From positions 62,001-126,000 of IMG/VR virus record IMGVR_UViG_3300024326_000001: a stretch of DNA of 64,000 nucleotides; one strand, given 5' to 3'. The stretch comes from a virus. Made by a program: the position numbers and the translations under genes. The notes under the pieces are model-generated. The model was given only the letters and a program-made list of their open reading frames with translations. It was not told the DNA's origin and did not search any database. Within the stretch, counting starts at the first letter, position 1. Each line of letters begins with the position of its first letter. Positions 21,101 through 28,783 of the stretch are shown one piece after another.

Positions 21101-21598
21101 TTTGGAGCGGGAAACGGTAGCGACCAGGTACAGTATATAACAAACGATGCTACTCAAACTCCTATTGTAATTTCAGGTACTTCCCAAAACACTGGAAATG
21201 GAACTAGGTATACTGCAACCGTAAATCCACCTAACATTAATACTGGAATAGGAACAATTGATATCCAATCAGTGACAGCATGTTCGCAATTAGGCATGGG
21301 ATATACCACTAACGATCTTGTAATACAGCATTCAGCGGGTAATTCTACGCAAATTACGTATACTGGTTCTTTAACAACAGCTACATGCCCTAGTCTATGT
21401 GAGTCACATGTGGTGACAGCCGGGACTAATTCCTCATCACTTTACTCTTATGAAGATTGTAACGGTGTTATACAGTTTGATACGATCCTGGTAAATGGAC
21501 CTTCACAAACATTCTGTGCAGCGATCGGTAGTGTAATAATAACAACTCCAAGTTCCGGTGCATCGGTTTCCCTAGGAGGAATGCTGAGATGTGATTAA
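18116..21598 (+). CDS. Second long tail fibre, collagen-like and collar-type, with a Cys-bearing C-terminal domain
   Basis: A 1160-residue paralogue of the Hint-containing fibre. The N-terminus shares the docking pattern (SD, DKVNYNF, NGGGP). Residues 36-69 are Gly-X-Y triplets, and GWYLCNGQTW at about 333-342 followed by TVPNLNSF marks the collar-like domain. The body is rich in Ser, Thr, Asn and Trp, as in receptor-binding fibres. The last 130 residues contain paired Cys and a SYEDCNG ... FCAAIGSV pattern that I associate with Bacteroidetes surface and phage proteins. The Hint domain is absent. The two fibres may bind different receptors or form one long fibre together. Confidence 0.7.
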   Translation: MPIPINLKQILQSDTQQEKLDKVNYNFDQLVANGGGPMGATGSIGETGFQGATGDDGPQGIDGPQGFQGPADASNNSKWKDGAIWYNGALNIKTIVPEHELAGPATQVNFPPTNVLLGYASNDDEYNDLNLISGYLNSVLLINKNSNYHDSNIRLISEKGTDKYLDIALTNYPALSSIGEQSVLEFKFASSVAAGEYRWNADTYIINDVNDNEMMSMDAINGVKFTGSFLSTNDAIFTGSIFKINNSYVGGTTNTNPDVDKIAVALDNTGTIGFKEASEIGASVPIGTIISFHYDTYIDVSNFTQNQTINLNSDPSTIDIVVGRGVAGTQYEGWYLCNGQTWKNSNINYTVPNLNSFSFNFTTNVGQITSLSGASRPNFIGGGLFTFSQDANSIEYDITVDSTEAWVSETSTNSNYATTEYAVVKTPQLIYLGASDLYYNVTGPAPLTFPAMYSKLLDNNSTTYNDAVFPNSPDEAGADRWREINLVDANGYQGNSIIVGQPLQSAGREIKNTTTGTWSAGSTSDVQLEYGQVNIFDLRLTARGKDTSWSSNPSPESPPNCNTEREAESYSWFTDWSERWNGNTSTTSAWNYVGEFNPSSTSSYYEGQIFSYQNNFYTVSPGQSSMGIDPVALNITDPSAHIVATGSSWEKGGNSWYGTPRYFYRLPKVEDPEEESWHYSPMNQSNSPSNSAPPPNNRFSLTLTGGRGGYGDWATNTSDGAIVRPISGSPGQFEPVWPSLYEQANSTTANALTSGELYDQQGRWTWPAEVFLDIYNDIGQTVAMVQVPIITRWNKGIIEDLYDSLTIDPTTDFPQYSMPYNYTEGTNHWNTAATIGTQVGPTISGPGGTIEKMYSGGWENPGTGVLSGEDWDYWYTGQNDTEFRRYQRVEFKILVSPSVSNDIYSYLDNNPGSTIKFRTAWWSDKIQDGTEDYLDPDTDNGIYNGGGSPDYSSSAWNRQPAGMGYDPSVCVQNYNPPTSALQIQGGSTFNLDDYSFGAGNGSDQVQYITNDATQTPIVISGTSQNTGNGTRYTATVNPPNINTGIGTIDIQSVTACSQLGMGYTTNDLVIQHSAGNSTQITYTGSLTTATCPSLCESHVVTAGTNSSSLYSYEDCNGVIQFDTILVNGPSQTFCAAIGSVIITTPSSGASVSLGGMLRCD

Positions 21599-21607
21599 AA
21601 TAAAGAT

Positions 21608-22429
21608 ATGAATATAATAAACACATATAAACTTTACAAAAACGTAATTCTTTTCGGAGGACTTGCGATTTTGTTGTTTTGTCTTTTACAACAATGTAAC
21701 TCTAACCAAAACTTAAAAAGAGAAATTATACAAGTTCAGAAGGTATCTGATAGAAACCTTAATAACTATAAAGCCACGCAAGATACTATTATAATTGAAA
21801 AGAATAAAAATAAAGAATTAGTTTCTAGTATAAGATCCTTTGAGTATGATGTAAACACCCTAACTGAAAGTAATAAGAAACTAGTTTCTAAATATGCTAA
21901 TCAATTAAATATTAATAACGAATTAGAGAATGTTAATAGTTTACTTTCAACAACTTTAAACGTAAAAGATTCTATAATAAACGCAAATGGAGTTGTAACC
22001 GTTGATACGGATTCTATAAATAATATAGATACGATAACAGTTGACGTAAACGATAAGTGGGAGTTTGATAAATATAACTGGAGAAGATTTCAAGGAAGTA
22101 TATCTCTTTTAAAGGATAGCACTAATTATAATTTATTCTCTTCTAGATTTGATATTATACAGGGAATAGGTTTAAGTGCTGCCATCATTAATGAAGAAGG
22201 ATTTGACAGACTTAAAATTACAACTCCATATAAAGGAGTAACGTTCACTAATATAGAAAATATAAACTTAGTTAACGATAGATTAAATAATAAATATGAG
22301 AAAAAAGCAGGGTGGTCTATTGGTGTTGGATTTCAATATGGACTTAACTTGAATAACAATCAAGTTATAAGTACTGGTCCATCAATTGGTATAGGAGTAT
22401 ACTGGTCCCCTAAATTTCTTAGATTTTAA
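21608..22429 (+). CDS. Membrane-anchored coiled-coil protein, possible spanin-like or virion-associated protein
   Basis: A 273-residue protein with an N-terminal hydrophobic segment (about residues 12-29, VILFGGLAILLFCLLQQC) after a short basic lead, which fits a signal anchor. Residues about 35-115 are helical and charged, likely a coiled coil. The C-terminal third is beta-rich and ends in alternating hydrophobic/Gly strands (WSIGVGFQYGLNL, then GPSIGIGVYWSP) reminiscent of outer-membrane or fusion-type beta structure. That architecture suits a periplasm-spanning protein such as a single-protein spanin. The location among fibre genes is unusual for lysis genes, so this is tentative. Confidence 0.45.
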   Translation: MNIINTYKLYKNVILFGGLAILLFCLLQQCNSNQNLKREIIQVQKVSDRNLNNYKATQDTIIIEKNKNKELVSSIRSFEYDVNTLTESNKKLVSKYANQLNINNELENVNSLLSTTLNVKDSIINANGVVTVDTDSINNIDTITVDVNDKWEFDKYNWRRFQGSISLLKDSTNYNLFSSRFDIIQGIGLSAAIINEEGFDRLKITTPYKGVTFTNIENINLVNDRLNNKYEKKAGWSIGVGFQYGLNLNNNQVISTGPSIGIGVYWSPKFLRF

Positions 22430-22444
22430 AATAATAAATAAACA

Positions 22445-24502
22445 ATGGCACAATCATCCAAATTCTTAAGACTAGATGACGACATTCTAATGGAGTTCAT
22501 GTATCATGATCAAAATGTTGATTATGTAGATGATGCTAAGATAGAAAACGACGACAACGGAAGTCAATTTAAATTTTTAAACACAGAGGCATCTAACGAT
22601 TCAGCCTCTAGATTCTTAATTCATGAATTAGGAGCAGATGTTGTTAACTTCAGTGTAAAGATACAAGATGGTTATGTTTTTATTAATGATTTTGCGTCTA
22701 GGCAATTAGTTCTTAAAAACGGCAAAACTTATAAATTTAACCTATCTGATTCTACGATAGACAATATAGCTGGATTCACAATAGATGGTTCAACTACCCA
22801 ATTAATTGGTAACACATACATATATACTCCAGGAACTAATGGAAGATTTGAATATTCATATGAAAATATGGCTGGAGATAGTGCTAGAGGTGGAGAAATA
22901 AACGTAGGAAATAGAGCTAATCCTTTATTTGCAGAACCAGAACAAGAAACTGGAAATAGTATTAAAACTGCAACAGGTGAAGTTGGAAGATATTATGGAG
23001 TTCCTTCAGAATATGATGGCAAATGGGCTTTACTAAAAAATGATTTAGCATATTTAGATAGTTCATCATGGAATGGAACAGACTCTTCTCTTGCAAACGT
23101 AGATGATAGTATAGTAAGTGATGTATGGTATGACACTATAAGATTACACTTAAAGACAGGATTTTCATTTGCAGCTAGAGGTAAAGAAGGTTTTATGTTT
23201 CAGGTAAAAGCAAAAAGAGAATCAGGAGTCTATAATTATTTCACATCTATTGTGTATTTAAATCATTCTAATTTTGAAATTAGTAATCCTAATTCATTTG
23301 TATTAGGAGATACTTCATATTCTAAATACATACAAATTAAAGTACCTTCTTTAATTTATTTTGATGTTTCAACTAAGAATAAAGATTTTCACGATGCATT
23401 CTTTGGAGAAAACGAAGATGCAATATTAGATTCTACTAACTATGAAATAAGTTTAAAATTAATAAACACTTTAACTGAAGAAGGAGATGTAGAATACATC
23501 AATGTAGAAGACACTATTGATGTTACAGTCGCAATGGAAGACGAATATGTAGATATTGCAGCAAACGTCGAGGAAGTAGAAGATATGGATTATTTTCAAA
23601 TATATGGGACCAAGGACGGATCTAGGCAAGGTTTTGAAAACTATATAAATGGAAGAATACAAACATCAAGTGATGATATCATAATATTCCATGACATAGA
23701 AGTTAGTGAACAAATAGGTTTAGATTTCTTAGACACATCTTCTATGACATTTACTCAAACCGCAAATTATGAAGCTCCGATACCATTTAGACCTATCATA
23801 TTTAATTCTGATATTGCAAGTTCATTTTATATTAGACATACTATGAGAATGTATAATGAAACCGATAATACACAGATTATTAAGGTTGCTACTATGACAT
23901 CATATAATCCTAAGAAATACGGTACTCGTATGGAAAAGATTAATCTAAGAAACGTAGATCCTACTATTATCTATAATAAACTACCTAACACTACAGTAAA
24001 TAGAGAATTAAATCAATTTGTTAATTCAATTAGACCGAGCGTTGGAGAAACTAAATATGTTCCAGTTGCGTTAGATACTTATGGTATATTAGCATCTGCT
24101 ACAAACGTTACAACAGATTTAACAGAATCTGAAGAATTAGATAACATTAAGTTTTTTGAAGAAGGTAAAGCTAGCATTAAATTATCTAAAGTATCTGATA
24201 ACTTCGTGAAATTTAATATTGCTCAGCCCGATGGTGACGATAAAAAAGCGGTTTCATTAGTAAGCGCTGAAAATATAATTTTAATTATTAAAAGCGGATC
24301 TATAGAACAGAGAATAGTACATGATCCTTCATTTCCTAATATAGATTTAGGATTAGGAGAAGTATTCTTTAAAATACCTAAAGGCACAGCTGTAAGATTT
24401 GATAAAACAGATGCAAATAAGTTCGAAGACAAATTCTATATTAATATAAAGAATGGAGAAACAGAGTCCTTATTGTATCATGGAAAAGTAGAAATAGTAT
24501 AA
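22445..24502 (+). CDS. Structural protein of unknown function in the tail module
   Basis: A 685-residue acidic protein starting with FLRLDDDILMEFMYHDQN. It has a beta-rich body with several Asp/Glu-rich patches and no enzymatic motif, signal peptide or transmembrane segment. Residues about 130-175 are Gly/Asn-rich and could be a flexible linker. The stop overlaps the start of the next gene by one base (TAATG), coupling it to the tail-tube-like protein. Possibly a tail terminator, sheath-associated or baseplate protein. Family not recognised. Confidence 0.45.
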   Translation: MAQSSKFLRLDDDILMEFMYHDQNVDYVDDAKIENDDNGSQFKFLNTEASNDSASRFLIHELGADVVNFSVKIQDGYVFINDFASRQLVLKNGKTYKFNLSDSTIDNIAGFTIDGSTTQLIGNTYIYTPGTNGRFEYSYENMAGDSARGGEINVGNRANPLFAEPEQETGNSIKTATGEVGRYYGVPSEYDGKWALLKNDLAYLDSSSWNGTDSSLANVDDSIVSDVWYDTIRLHLKTGFSFAARGKEGFMFQVKAKRESGVYNYFTSIVYLNHSNFEISNPNSFVLGDTSYSKYIQIKVPSLIYFDVSTKNKDFHDAFFGENEDAILDSTNYEISLKLINTLTEEGDVEYINVEDTIDVTVAMEDEYVDIAANVEEVEDMDYFQIYGTKDGSRQGFENYINGRIQTSSDDIIIFHDIEVSEQIGLDFLDTSSMTFTQTANYEAPIPFRPIIFNSDIASSFYIRHTMRMYNETDNTQIIKVATMTSYNPKKYGTRMEKINLRNVDPTIIYNKLPNTTVNRELNQFVNSIRPSVGETKYVPVALDTYGILASATNVTTDLTESEELDNIKFFEEGKASIKLSKVSDNFVKFNIAQPDGDDKKAVSLVSAENIILIIKSGSIEQRIVHDPSFPNIDLGLGEVFFKIPKGTAVRFDKTDANKFEDKFYINIKNGETESLLYHGKVEIV

Positions 24503-25059
24503 TGATATTAAATAGTAGAAATAACTTATTTAACTTTAAATTTCCTAGGACATTTATTCCGAAGGAAGTAGCTGACAAATATAGATCTTATTTGGGTAAA
24601 ATGCCAGGCAACATAATAGAAGAACCTATTGATTTTGTCAATTATTCAATACAGGGTTTAAGTTTACCTGGAATTAATTTTGATCCAATACAGCAATCGC
24701 CTAACGACGGAACTATCACATACCATAGAGGGTCTATTCCTATTCAAAATACAGTTGAAAGACAATTCTCTATAGAGTTACAGCTATTAGACGGGTATAT
24801 TAATTATTGGATAATGCAAGATACTTTATTATATTATTATTCAAAACAAGTTAGAGACCCTTTTATTAACGATCTAAAACTTCAAATAATGGATGCAGAA
24901 GGTATACATTTAATGAGTGCAGTTTTTGAAAAGCCTATTCTTAATTCTATTTCTGAATTAGAGTTAAACATGTCAAGTAATGTTGCTGATTTTTCTACAT
25001 TTACACTTAACTTCTATTATAATAAGTTTAATATTATCTCAGAGATAGACGGTAAATAA
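24502..25059 (+). CDS. Tail tube-like or baseplate tube-initiator protein
   Basis: A 185-residue protein whose layout resembles the tail-tube fold (T4 gp19, 163 residues; also the tube-like parts of gp48 and gp54). A LPG motif follows the first strands (residues about 50-55). A middle section has ERQFSIELQLLDGYINYW, where tube proteins carry a strand followed by the interdomain helix. The end is a strand of alternating hydrophobic residues (FSTFTLNFYYNKF), as in the last tube strand. The gene closes the structural module. The fold call is pattern recognition only, and a minor baseplate role is equally possible. Confidence 0.4.
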   Translation: MILNSRNNLFNFKFPRTFIPKEVADKYRSYLGKMPGNIIEEPIDFVNYSIQGLSLPGINFDPIQQSPNDGTITYHRGSIPIQNTVERQFSIELQLLDGYINYWIMQDTLLYYYSKQVRDPFINDLKLQIMDAEGIHLMSAVFEKPILNSISELELNMSSNVADFSTFTLNFYYNKFNIISEIDGK

Positions 25060-25063
25060 ACGA

Positions 25064-25071
25064 GATATATA
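25064..25071 (+). promoter_or_regulatory. GATATATA motif, candidate late promoter
   Basis: GAGATATATAAT lies in the 37-base gap before the glycine-zipper protein, with the ATG 25 bases downstream. The spacing matches that at 9701, 18085, 40541 and 63491. Confidence 0.4.
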
Positions 25072-25096
25072 ATCCATAACAATATAGACCAATATA

Positions 25097-25465
25097 ATGA
25101 AAACATTTTTTGAATACTTAAGCGAAGAGAATATAACTAAAGAGGAAATTACCCTTTTAGAAGAATCTCTGCAGTCAGAATGGACTGATGAATTAGAGCA
25201 AAAAGTAGATGCTGCTTTAGAAGAATTTACTAGACAGTATGCAAATGAAGATGGAACGTTTGATTTTGAAAGATTTAATGAGGAATTAACAAATGAAGGT
25301 TTCTTAGGTTCTATATTTGGTGGCCTTACAGGATTTGCTCTAGGTAAAACAATTGGTAAAACAGTTGCTAAAGTTCTAGGAATTCAGAAAGGTATTTTTT
25401 ACGATTTATTAACCTCAAGATTAGTTGGCGCTGGATTAGGTGCGGCTATCGGAAAATCATTCTAA
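25097..25465 (+). CDS. Small glycine-zipper protein with a capsid-targeting-like N-terminus
   Basis: A 122-residue protein starting MKTFFEYLSEE, which resembles the N-terminal capsid-targeting peptides of T4 internal proteins (for example MKTYQEFIAEA) and carries an L-S-E cleavage-type motif ending at Glu10. The middle is strongly acidic and helical. The last 50 residues form a Gly-rich amphipathic or hydrophobic tail with GxxxG spacing (GFLGSIFGGLTGFALGKTIG and GAGLGAAIGK), a pattern that inserts in or perturbs membranes. It sits behind a GATATATA motif. I infer a packaged, possibly membrane-active protein; no family is recognised. Confidence 0.55.
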   Translation: MKTFFEYLSEENITKEEITLLEESLQSEWTDELEQKVDAALEEFTRQYANEDGTFDFERFNEELTNEGFLGSIFGGLTGFALGKTIGKTVAKVLGIQKGIFYDLLTSRLVGAGLGAAIGKSF

Positions 25466-25466
25466 T

Positions 25467-26135
25467 TTGAATTACGTATCAGTAGACTTTTCATTAAATT
25501 CTCCAGGTATTTTTATATACCAAGAAGAAACTAACGAATATCATTTCATATCTTATATTAAAGAAGGTCAAGGAACCAAGAAAGAAAGAGCTTGGCAAGA
25601 AGACATATCTCATTTAAAGGGAGTTACTCTTATTAATCAACCTGACTGGGGAAAACATGGTGAAGATTATTCAAGCGTTGAATTAGCAAAGATAAAGAGA
25701 TACGCTAAAACCGCAGATGACATTATTAATTTAATAACGGATATTACAAAAACAAAGAAGCAATATATTATTTCTTTTGAAGGAACTTCTTTCGGTTCTA
25801 AAATGGGAACTAATAATATTATAGATATGGCTGCAGGAGCTGCGATACTTAAAGAAAGAATGCTAAGTCAACTTGAAATCTTAGATATTCAAACCATTGC
25901 TCCCACTACAATTAAGAAACACGCTGGAAAAGGAAACATGAATAAGTCTCAATTATGGGATGCCTTTTTAAGTAATGTATTAGGAGATCAAATTTTAGCA
26001 GAACATCCTCTTTTAGATTTTTGTGTGAAAGAAATTGGACCTTCTAAAAAAATACCAAAACCCTTTGACGATTTAGTTGACGCTTACTTTTTAACTCACT
26101 TCGTTAGAGCAAAGATGTCGGCCACTGAGGAATAG
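25467..26135 (+). CDS. RuvC/RNase H-fold nuclease-like protein
   Basis: About 222 residues. The likely start is TTG at 25467, one base after the preceding stop, because the conserved domain begins at once with NYVSVDFSLNSPGI, the first beta strand and catalytic Asp of RuvC-like resolvases. A GTG at 25440 would add nine residues overlapping the upstream gene. Further acidic positions that could complete the RNase H-type site are ISFEG (near residue 105), DMAAGAA (near 120) and PFDDLVDAYFL (near 205). The neighbours are gp32 and primase, so a role in recombination intermediates or packaging is plausible. The fold call is moderately supported. Confidence 0.55.
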   Translation: MNYVSVDFSLNSPGIFIYQEETNEYHFISYIKEGQGTKKERAWQEDISHLKGVTLINQPDWGKHGEDYSSVELAKIKRYAKTADDIINLITDITKTKKQYIISFEGTSFGSKMGTNNIIDMAAGAAILKERMLSQLEILDIQTIAPTTIKKHAGKGNMNKSQLWDAFLSNVLGDQILAEHPLLDFCVKEIGPSKKIPKPFDDLVDAYFLTHFVRAKMSATEE

Positions 26136-26203
26136 ATTTACCACTGAGGCTTAAAGTCTTAAGTTATACTGTCTTTTCCCCATAAAGTTTCATAAAATAA
26201 AAA

Positions 26204-26211
26204 GATATATA
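26204..26211 (+). promoter_or_regulatory. GATATATA motif close to a small gene
   Basis: AAAGATATATAAAAT lies immediately before the ATG at 26216, so only four bases separate motif and start. If it is a promoter -10 element, the transcript would be nearly leaderless for the small protein, or the true target is gp32 further on. Weak evidence. Confidence 0.3.
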
Positions 26212-26215
26212 AAAT

Positions 26216-26407
26216 ATGCAAACAGATAGAGAAATAATACCGGCACACCTATTAAAGCTTAAAGAGATTTTAAGTGATATGGTAACTCAACATAGAATAA
26301 CAGAAAATGAAATGATAGATATGTTAAGAAAGGCTGGTTTAGCTCGTCTTCCAAACTCTTCTTCAAAGTGGATTGACGAATCTGGATCAACCTATTCAGA
26401 GTTATAA
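26216..26407 (+). CDS. Small protein of unknown function upstream of gp32
   Basis: A 63-residue ORF with an ATG in an A-rich context and a composition like its neighbours. It is predicted mainly helical (residues 10-45, with LKLKEILSDMV and MIDMLRKAGL) and ends in a polar Ser-rich tail. It lies alone between two intergenic gaps, separate from both the RuvC-like gene and gp32. The helical part resembles a small DNA- or protein-binding unit, but no family can be named. Confidence 0.5.
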   Translation: MQTDREIIPAHLLKLKEILSDMVTQHRITENEMIDMLRKAGLARLPNSSSKWIDESGSTYSEL

Positions 26408-26433
26408 TTCTTCCCCCTGCCCCCTGCAATACG

Positions 26434-26441
26434 GATATATA
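26434..26441 (+). promoter_or_regulatory. GATATATA motif in the gp32 upstream region
   Basis: The octamer lies 100 bases before the gp32 start, directly 5' of a nine-base inverted repeat and 3' of a short C-rich tandem (CCCCCTG twice, 26412-26425). It could start a long-leader gp32 transcript. The role is inferred only from the shared motif. Confidence 0.35.
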
Positions 26442-26442
26442 G

Positions 26443-26489
26443 AATAGTTATTATTGTGAAACCTTTTAGGAATTGCATGTATAACTATT
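26443..26489 (+). promoter_or_regulatory. Inverted repeat in the gp32 leader, possible operator or mRNA structure
   Basis: AATAGTTAT at 26443-26451 is the exact reverse complement of ATAACTATT at 26481-26489, with 29 bases between. It is the only long symmetric element in the 134-base gap before gp32, which otherwise holds no gene. In T4, gp32 represses its own translation by binding a folded and unstructured mRNA leader, so a structured AT-rich leader here may serve the same purpose. The control function is inferred. Confidence 0.35.
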
Positions 26490-26541
26490 GAAAGTTTTTT
26501 AAAGATTAAAGACATTAACGTAAATTAAAGCAATTAAAGAC

Positions 26542-27498
26542 ATGGCAGATTTTGACATTTTTAACCTCAGCGTATCAGACGTTGAAACTCATGAAACAAA
26601 GAGCTCAAGCTCTACAAATGAGATCTACAAACCATCCGCAGATGATGGTAAAGACGGAACTTACAAAGCACTTATTCGTTTTGTTCCAAACCCAACAAAC
26701 CCAAGAAATTCATTAGTTAAAAAGTATGTACACTGGCTAACTGACGCTAACGGCGATGGAAGACTTATTGATTCACCTTCAACGGTAGGAGATAAGTGTC
26801 CAATTGCAGATGCATTCTTCAAACTTCGTAAGAGTGATTCAGCAGTAGACCGTAAGATGAGCGACAAGCTTAAGCGTAGAGAACAGTATTACTCACTTAT
26901 CAAAGTAGTGAAAGATCCTCAGAACCCTGAATTAGAAGGTACTTATAAAGTATTTAAATTCGGTTACAAAATTAAAGAGAAGATCGAAGAAGAAACTAAA
27001 CCTGCATTTGGTGAACCAACTCAGATTTATGATTTATTCGAAGGAAAGAACTTTGAACTTATTATTACTCGCCAAGGTGAATATAATAACTATGATAAGT
27101 CTAAATTCTCTGCAACTAGATCAGCTATTGCAATTGATGGAAAACCAGCTGAAAGAAACCAAGAAGCTATGACATCTATTAAAGGTGAATTAGATACAGC
27201 GCCATCTTTAGATCCTTATGGATATAAGAAATGGGATGCTGAAACTCTTGACTTTGTCAATGGTATTTTAAGACAATATCTTAACCCTGGTTCTTCAATG
27301 GATTCTGTAATTTCTACACCGAAGCCAGCTGCTAAAAAAGCAGCAGTAAAAGAAGCAGCTCCGGTAACAGGAAATGATGCTAACTTTGAATTCCCTGACA
27401 CAATGACAGCGACTCCAACGGCAGCAGAAACAAAATCTTCAACTGCATCAGCAGATAGCGATGATCTAGATTCTTTCTTAGATGAAATCGGAATCTAA
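26542..27498 (+). CDS. 32: Single-stranded DNA-binding protein, gp32-like
   Basis: A 318-residue protein that coats single-stranded DNA in replication and recombination. It has the T4 gp32 plan: a basic/polar N-terminus, an OB-type core beginning with TYKALIRFVPNP and KKYVHWLTD, then an Ala/Lys-rich linker (about 255-275) and an acidic C-terminal tail ending DDLDSFLDEIGI, the usual site for docking partner proteins. The zinc-binding Cys/His set of T4 gp32 is not complete: only one Cys (in DKCPIADAF) is visible. The length is close to T4 gp32 (301). The stop overlaps the primase start by 17 bases, so the two are probably co-translated. Confidence 0.9.
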   Translation: MADFDIFNLSVSDVETHETKSSSSTNEIYKPSADDGKDGTYKALIRFVPNPTNPRNSLVKKYVHWLTDANGDGRLIDSPSTVGDKCPIADAFFKLRKSDSAVDRKMSDKLKRREQYYSLIKVVKDPQNPELEGTYKVFKFGYKIKEKIEEETKPAFGEPTQIYDLFEGKNFELIITRQGEYNNYDKSKFSATRSAIAIDGKPAERNQEAMTSIKGELDTAPSLDPYGYKKWDAETLDFVNGILRQYLNPGSSMDSVISTPKPAAKKAAVKEAAPVTGNDANFEFPDTMTATPTAAETKSSTASADSDDLDSFLDEIGI

Positions 27499-28564
27499 AA
27501 AAATCACAGAAGATTTAAAGCAGAAGGTCAGAAGTTTAGTTAAACAAGTTTGTGTAAAAGAACATACTGACCCTAACAAACACATGATTAAGGAAATGCC
27601 AGGTCGTTTAAACCTGGCATGCCCTTATTGTGGTGACTCGCATGGTGAAACTCATAAGAAAAGAGGTAATCTATATTGGGCAACGTTACAATTCCACTGC
27701 TTTAATTGTGGACAACACTCAGATCTATATGGTTTTTTAAAAGATCATCACCTAAAATTCAAAGATACTCAAGATTCTATTACAATTATAGAATACATTA
27801 AAGAACACAAAGTATCTGTTAATGAAGTAGACACTCTACAACATGGTGTATTTAAAACCTTATATGATTTATCACCTACGAGAAAGGAACTTAAAGAAGT
27901 TTTTAAACTAGTAGAGATAGAACCAGGAGATCCTGCTTTTTTCTATTTAAAGAACAGGTTTTTACATAAGAAGCTTAATCACTTCTTGTATTCTCCCAGA
28001 GATAAAAGAATCTTAGTTTTAAACTTAGCACCTGAAGGTAAGGTTATAGGATTTCAAAGTAGATCTTTAAGGAAAAGTAAAAACACAAGATATCTAACAT
28101 ACGATATAGAAAAGATATATCAGGAAATGAATAAAGAAATACCTCTCCAGGATGAACAGCTTATATCCTCTAAGAAGTTATCAACTTTGTTTGGTATCAT
28201 GACTGCAAACTTCCAAATGCCCTGTACGGTATTCGAAGGACCTTTAGATGCCTTATTTATGCCTAACTCTATAGCATTGGCGTCTGTAACCAGATCAACC
28301 GAAGAGTTAGATGAAATTCCAACAATACGATATATGTTTGATAATGACGAAGCAGGAAAATCAAAGATGATGCAAAAATTAAAAAGAGGTAAAGAAGTAT
28401 TTACATGGGACAAATTTATGTCTGAATCAAAGATGGATAAATATCCTAGCAAGATTAAAGATCTAAACGATCTAGTTATCGCTGCTTGGAAAACAAAAAA
28501 TAAATGTTTATCCACAATGGATAAGTATTTTAGTAATTCACGACTAGATGCTTATTACTTATGA
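27482..28564 (+). CDS. 61: DNA primase, gp61-like
   Basis: A 360-residue primase that would make RNA primers with helicase gp41. An N-terminal zinc-binding domain has Cys47-Cys50 (CPYCGDS) and Cys73-Cys76 (HCFNCG). A Toprim-type catalytic core follows with Glu252 (FEGPLDALF) and the DND acidic motif at 287-289 (MFDNDEAGKSK). The size is similar to T4 gp61 (342). The start overlaps gp32 by 17 bases and the stop overlaps the next ATG (ATGA type). Zinc and Toprim residues are all present, so the enzyme should be active. Confidence 0.9.
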   Translation: MKSESKKITEDLKQKVRSLVKQVCVKEHTDPNKHMIKEMPGRLNLACPYCGDSHGETHKKRGNLYWATLQFHCFNCGQHSDLYGFLKDHHLKFKDTQDSITIIEYIKEHKVSVNEVDTLQHGVFKTLYDLSPTRKELKEVFKLVEIEPGDPAFFYLKNRFLHKKLNHFLYSPRDKRILVLNLAPEGKVIGFQSRSLRKSKNTRYLTYDIEKIYQEMNKEIPLQDEQLISSKKLSTLFGIMTANFQMPCTVFEGPLDALFMPNSIALASVTRSTEELDEIPTIRYMFDNDEAGKSKMMQKLKRGKEVFTWDKFMSESKMDKYPSKIKDLNDLVIAAWKTKNKCLSTMDKYFSNSRLDAYYL

Positions 28565-28773
28565 TAGACGATTACGTACAAATGGTAAATGACGAATTAG
28601 ATCAATTCGAAGAAGATGGAAAAAGACACAAAAATCTAAAAATGATTATTGGGTTTGCAGCAGCCGATTTATCACACGCTGAAAAAGAAATTAAAATAAC
28701 TCCTAAATACAAAAAGAAATTTAAGAGTCAAGTTTATATTAAGAAGAATACTAATAATAACTCATTATTCTAA
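28561..28773 (+). CDS. Small lysine-rich protein of unknown function
   Basis: A 70-residue ORF starting within the last bases of the primase gene (the ATG overlaps its stop). It has an acidic helical N-terminus (YVQMVNDELDQFEEDGK) and a very basic C-terminus with many Lys and Asn. Its place between gp61 and the UvsY-like gene suggests an accessory protein of replication or recombination. No family recognised. Confidence 0.55.
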   Translation: MIDDYVQMVNDELDQFEEDGKRHKNLKMIIGFAAADLSHAEKEIKITPKYKKKFKSQVYIKKNTNNNSLF

Positions 28774-28783
28774 AAAACACCAC

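Noticed and set aside
26412-26425. CRISPR or longer tandem repeat at the CCCCCTG duplication
   Set aside because: Only two copies of seven bases, without spacers or further copies.
26542-27498. Zinc finger in gp32
   Set aside because: T4 gp32 uses one His and three Cys, but only one Cys is present in the core, so zinc binding of that type is unlikely.
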